A stretch of 10,000 bases of DNA from positions 1 through 10,000 of the forward strand of contig MCFG01000363.1 of NCBI GenBank assembly GCA_002104895.1, read 5' to 3'. The notes under the pieces were generated by a model. It made no database searches. It worked only from the letters and a program-made list of their open reading frames with translations, and had not been told where the DNA came from. This DNA is from Anaeromyces robustus. Taxonomy: Eukaryota; Neocallimastigomycota; Neocallimastigomycetes; Neocallimastigales; Neocallimastigaceae. Numbering within the stretch: position 1 is the first letter of the stretch; every line of letters begins with the position of its first letter. Positions 7,275-10,000 of this stretch are shown one piece after another. The translations under genes were made by a program, and so were the position numbers.

Positions 7275-7300
<26 letters not shown>
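7275..7300. repeat. A26 tract following the G+C-rich island
   Basis: An uninterrupted run of 26 A begins about a dozen bases after the island. It would fit a retroposed RNA with a poly(A) end on the plus strand, but similar A runs (6817-6842 and 8201-8223) occur elsewhere without such a context. No convincing target-site duplication was found. Confidence 0.9.
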
Positions 7301-7301
<1 letters not shown>

Positions 7302-7486
7302 TTTAAATATTAAAAAAGTTTAATATATATTAAAATAAATTAATTTATAAATTTTATATTTGTATGTTTTTTGTGGAATAATATATAAAAAAAAGTTTAA
7401 ATATTAAAAAAGTTTAATATATATTAAAATAAATTTAATATATCATTATTGGTATGTTTTATTTATGGAATAATATAAAAAAAAAA
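7301..7486. repeat. Direct tandem repeat of about 92 bp
   Basis: GTTTAAATATTAAAAAAGTT begins both 7301 and 7395. The units then run in parallel through TTTAATATATATTAAAATAAAT to TGTATGTTTT or GGTATGTTTT and GTGGAATAATATA or ATGGAATAATATA, with small gaps. There are two copies, diverged mostly in the middle. Confidence 0.9.
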
Positions 7487-8146
7487 TAAAATAAAATAAA
7501 AAAAAAAGATTATTCTAATAATTCTAAAAAAAAATTATATTAAATTTTATGATGTAATAAATAAAAAAATAAAAATAAAAAAAATAAATAATATTAAACT
7601 TTATGATTATTTTAAGAATGAAAGATTTTCAATGTTTATTCTTGGAACTATTCTATCAATTTTTATTTTAAGGTTCTATCCATTCTTTTAATTGATACCA
7701 ATATTTAATTAATAATAAACAAATATTAGAATATAAAAATTATAACTAAATATTGATATTTCTTTACATTAGTATTTCTTTCTTTTTTTTTTTTTTTTTT
7801 TATTATTATTTTCTACAAATATTTTATATATTTCGTTACAAAGATAAATATTTAAAGTATTTTATTATTTTAAAATATTTATAAACCGAAGTTTTTTTTT
7901 TAATCTTAATACTCTAGTGATTTAAGAATTTATTAAATTTTGTAATTAATTTTTTTTTTTTTTTAAATTAACAAAAATATATATAAATATATTTATAATG
8001 CATAACAAATTTATATTAATAATAAATATAAACACAAAATTTTCAAAAAAGTCTTTAAAAAAAATATTAACCACGATATAAATAAAAATAAATATAAATA
8101 TAAATAGATATAAATAAAAATTTATACTTATAATAATATTACTTCC
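7487..8146. other. A/T-rich intergenic DNA with a weak coding-like patch
   Basis: Mostly A/T runs. At 7617-7687 one plus-strand frame reads NERFSMFILGTILSIFILR and ends at TAA; it is hydrophobic and could be a membrane-segment relic or chance. It does not align with the transmembrane part of the Cys-rich pseudogene. Confidence 0.35.
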
Positions 8147-8896
8147 TTAGATGATTATTATGAATATGTTTATGTTTGTAATGAAGGTACTATTAGAAGT
8201 AAAAAAAAAAAAAAAAAAAAAAAGAAATATTAAAAAAATAAAAAAACGATTATTATTATATTAGTTATTATTGTAGAAATGATACTTGCATTTTACGCCG
8301 ATAATTAAATATTTATTTAAAAAAATTTTTATTGAATTTCCAGATGAATATTGGAAATATAAATTGGAAATATAAATTTATATTATTACTAAAAACATTT
8401 TCGTATAATACTATTAAATATAATAATATATCAACTATATATATTATTGTGAAAAGTATATATGTGTATATTTCTTGATAGTTGTACGGCTGATTCAGAA
8501 TGTTTTATCTAATCAATGTATTAACAATTATTGTAGCTTTTAAGGATAAAACATCAATTGGTACATTATAATGATATTTATAAATCTTCCTTTTTTTTTT
8601 TTTTTTTTTTTTTTTTTTGAAGAAAGTTCGTCTATGTATTGTGGTAATGCCTATGATGATACATGTAAAAAAAAAAAAAAAAAAAATAATAATGAATGTT
8701 CTTCTAAAAAAAATGTTATGATGGCTATTGTTTTATGCAAACCGAAGGTCCTAATGACGAAAGGTACTGCATCTAATGCTATATCACTTCTAATAGTATA
8801 GTATTTTCAATAATAGGAATTATATTTATATTATCATGTATTATTTATTGTATTTGTAAATGTAAAAATATTAAAAAAAAAAAAAAGAAAATATAA
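8147..8896 (+). pseudogene. Decayed cysteine-rich single-pass membrane protein
   Basis: Coding-like pieces in shifting frames follow in order: DDYYEYVYVCNEGTIRSKK (8152-8208); YYCRNDTCILR (8266-8298), then IEFPDEYWKYKL; CTADSEC then, after one extra T, LSNQCINNYCSF (8483-8540); SSSMYCGNAYDDTCKK then NNECSSKK, with a shifted CYDGYCFMQTEGPND (about 8626-8757); and VFSIIGIIFILSCIIYC with a CKCKN and Lys-rich tail ending at TAA 8894-8896. The layout is a Cys-rich ectodomain, one transmembrane helix and a short basic cytoplasmic tail. Homopolymers have grown inside it (A23 at 8201-8223, T28 at 8591-8618, A-run near 8669-8686) and at least four frame changes and several stops break it. I do not recognise the family by name; function is unknown. 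No intact start was found. Confidence 0.7.
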
Positions 8897-9165
8897 TTTC
8901 GAAAAAAGAAAAATTCAAATTAAATAAAAAAAAAACCTTGACCTAGTTGCTTTATTATTTTATTTGTTTATTTATTTTTTATAAATTAATAATTAAATTT
9001 TAAAATAGATTATATTTGTAAATGTAAAAATATGAAAAAAAAAAAAATTAAAAAAGAAAAAAAAATAAGCAAATTAAATAAACCTAGTTATTTTATTGTT
9101 TTTGTTTATTTATTTTTTTTTAAATTAGTAATTCAATTTCAAAATAATTATACTCTTAACTTTTT
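8851..9165. repeat. 162-bp tandem duplication of the membrane-protein 3' end
   Basis: TATTTGTAAATGTAAAAATAT at 8851 recurs at 9013. Both copies go on through an A-rich tract, AAATTAAATAAA, CCTAGTT(G/A), TTTATTT and AAATTA. The repeated part covers the CKCKN tail codons and the DNA after the stop, so the second copy encodes only a relic tail. The short plus-strand open frame at 9032-9229 arises from this copy and is not a gene. Confidence 0.85.
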
Positions 9166-9540
9166 TTTTTCGTTATTTATTATAAGATTTAATATTATTT
9201 TATTTTATTTTATTTTTATAATATATTAAATGAATGAAAGTAATTGATATTATTTTTATTTTTATAAATTCAATTAAAATATATCATCTATATTATATAA
9301 ATATATTTAATAATGGTATATAAATTTTATTACTATATTACTAACCATATTTTACATTTATATAATATATATAATTAATTATTATTTAAATTATAATGAT
9401 TTTTATTTTTTTTTTAATATAATTTAAAAATATTAAAATAAAATATTTATATTAAATTAGTTAATACTTATGAATTAAATTTAGGTTCTAAGTAAAGATG
9501 AAGTATTAAAAATTATTGAGTATCATTTTAGTTTTTTTTT
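9166..9540. other. A/T-rich DNA between the pseudogene copies
   Basis: No clear gene. Around 9481-9530, LSKDEVLKIIEYHF can be read in one plus-strand frame just ahead of the second copy and may be its eroded N-terminal part; the first copy has no matching segment that I could align. Confidence 0.35.
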
Positions 9541-9735
9541 TATTGTAAAGAATGATATTTGAATTTCATCATCATATTATTATTATTATAGAAACTCATA
9601 TTGAAATTACAGATAAATATGATGATCTGATTGGTAGATATAATATTATATATAAATAATTAGGAAAAACGTATAACTGATTCAGAATGTTTATCTAATA
9701 AATGTATTTAATAATTACTATGTTTTAATAAATAA
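9541..9735 (+). pseudogene. Second, more decayed copy of the Cys-rich membrane protein
   Basis: Two blocks match 8147-8896 in the same order and strand. TATTGT...AATGATATTTGAATTTC at 9541-9567 aligns with the YYCRNDTCI block at 8269-8298 with one extra base. ACTGATTCAGAATGTTTATC followed by TAATAAATGTATT (9677-9710) encodes TDSECLSNKCI and aligns with 8490-8522. Between them, ETHIEITDKYDDLIGRY corresponds to the IEFPDEYW segment. Later codons have stops and a TAT where the first copy has a Cys TGT. The relation points to an old tandem array of this family. Confidence 0.6.
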
Positions 9736-10000
9736 ACACTAATAAAAACATTGTAACAATATTTATATAGTAATAACAAATCCAATATTTATACATTGTA
9801 ATAAATTATATATAAATCAATGATGAATTAAATATATAAAAAAAATATAAATAAAATATAAAAAAAAATATGATACATATATCTCTTGCTTTTTTTTTTT
9901 TTTTTAATTTAATATAAAAAATATTTATATTTAAATAGAATTAAATTTAAATAATTATATATAAATAATATATATTATATATATTATATATATTATATAA
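9736..10000. other. A/T-rich DNA ending in a TATATATTA repeat
   Basis: No gene seen. The last 36 bases or so repeat a TATATATTA-like unit up to the window edge. Confidence 0.6.

Noticed and set aside
8571-8801. Plus-strand 76-aa frame taken as a complete gene
   Set aside because: Its first third is a T28 homopolymer and its end is out of phase with the transmembrane segment; only the middle (SSSMYCGNAYDDTCKK) is genuine relic sequence.
9032-9229. Plus-strand 65-aa frame with a Lys-rich start and hydrophobic end
   Set aside because: It starts in the duplicated 3' tail of the Cys-rich pseudogene and runs on through A/T-rich flank; the first copy has a stop soon after the Lys-rich stretch, and nothing supports a separate protein.

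Overview
The window looks like nuclear DNA of an anaerobic gut fungus (Neocallimastigomycota). Three things point there: extreme A+T richness with long A/T homopolymers and many AT microsatellites; cysteine-rich fungal dockerin modules (Pfam CBM_10 type, ending in a WCGI-like motif), which are the scaffoldin-docking tags of gut-fungal cellulosomes; and Thr/Ser-rich linkers in a secreted multidomain protein. The genus cannot be decided from this window.

The main feature lies on the minus strand, about 6771 down to 3152. It is one large, broken gene that appears as several separate open frames. Read in order it holds a hydrophobic signal peptide without an ATG, a bacterial-style PI-PLC X phosphodiesterase domain, a ricin-B-like beta-trefoil module, two dockerins, a second trefoil module, a Thr-rich linker, a third trefoil module, another Thr-rich linker, a third dockerin and a fourth trefoil module. 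It is interrupted by a 69-bp tandem duplication that brings in a stop, a one-base deletion, and three nonsense codons around dockerin 3, two of which sit at the positions of conserved Trp codons. Its design suggests a cellulosome-attached or cell-surface lectin-phosphodiesterase. As sequenced it is a pseudogene, unless the breaks are assembly errors.

On the plus strand, 8147-8896 holds a badly decayed gene for a small cysteine-rich membrane protein: Cys-rich ectodomain, one C-terminal transmembrane helix, then a Cys/Lys tail. A second, more decayed copy of its middle part lies at 9541-9735, and the 3' end of the first copy is duplicated at 9013-9165. Another small coding relic on the plus strand lies at 36-315. 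No intact gene is visible in the window.

Base composition makes one short stretch, 7080-7262, stand out. It is much richer in G+C than everything around it, has several complementary segments, and ends near a 26-base A tract. I could not identify it. It may be a structured RNA gene, a retroposed RNA or a fragment of foreign or transposon DNA.

The rest (about 320-3150, 6780-7080, 7490-8140 and 9740-10000) is A/T-rich intergenic DNA with microsatellites, a pyrimidine-rich block with degenerate repeats, a 38-bp palindrome and short tandem duplications. The window reads as a gene graveyard in which slippage, local tandem duplication and point decay have all acted.
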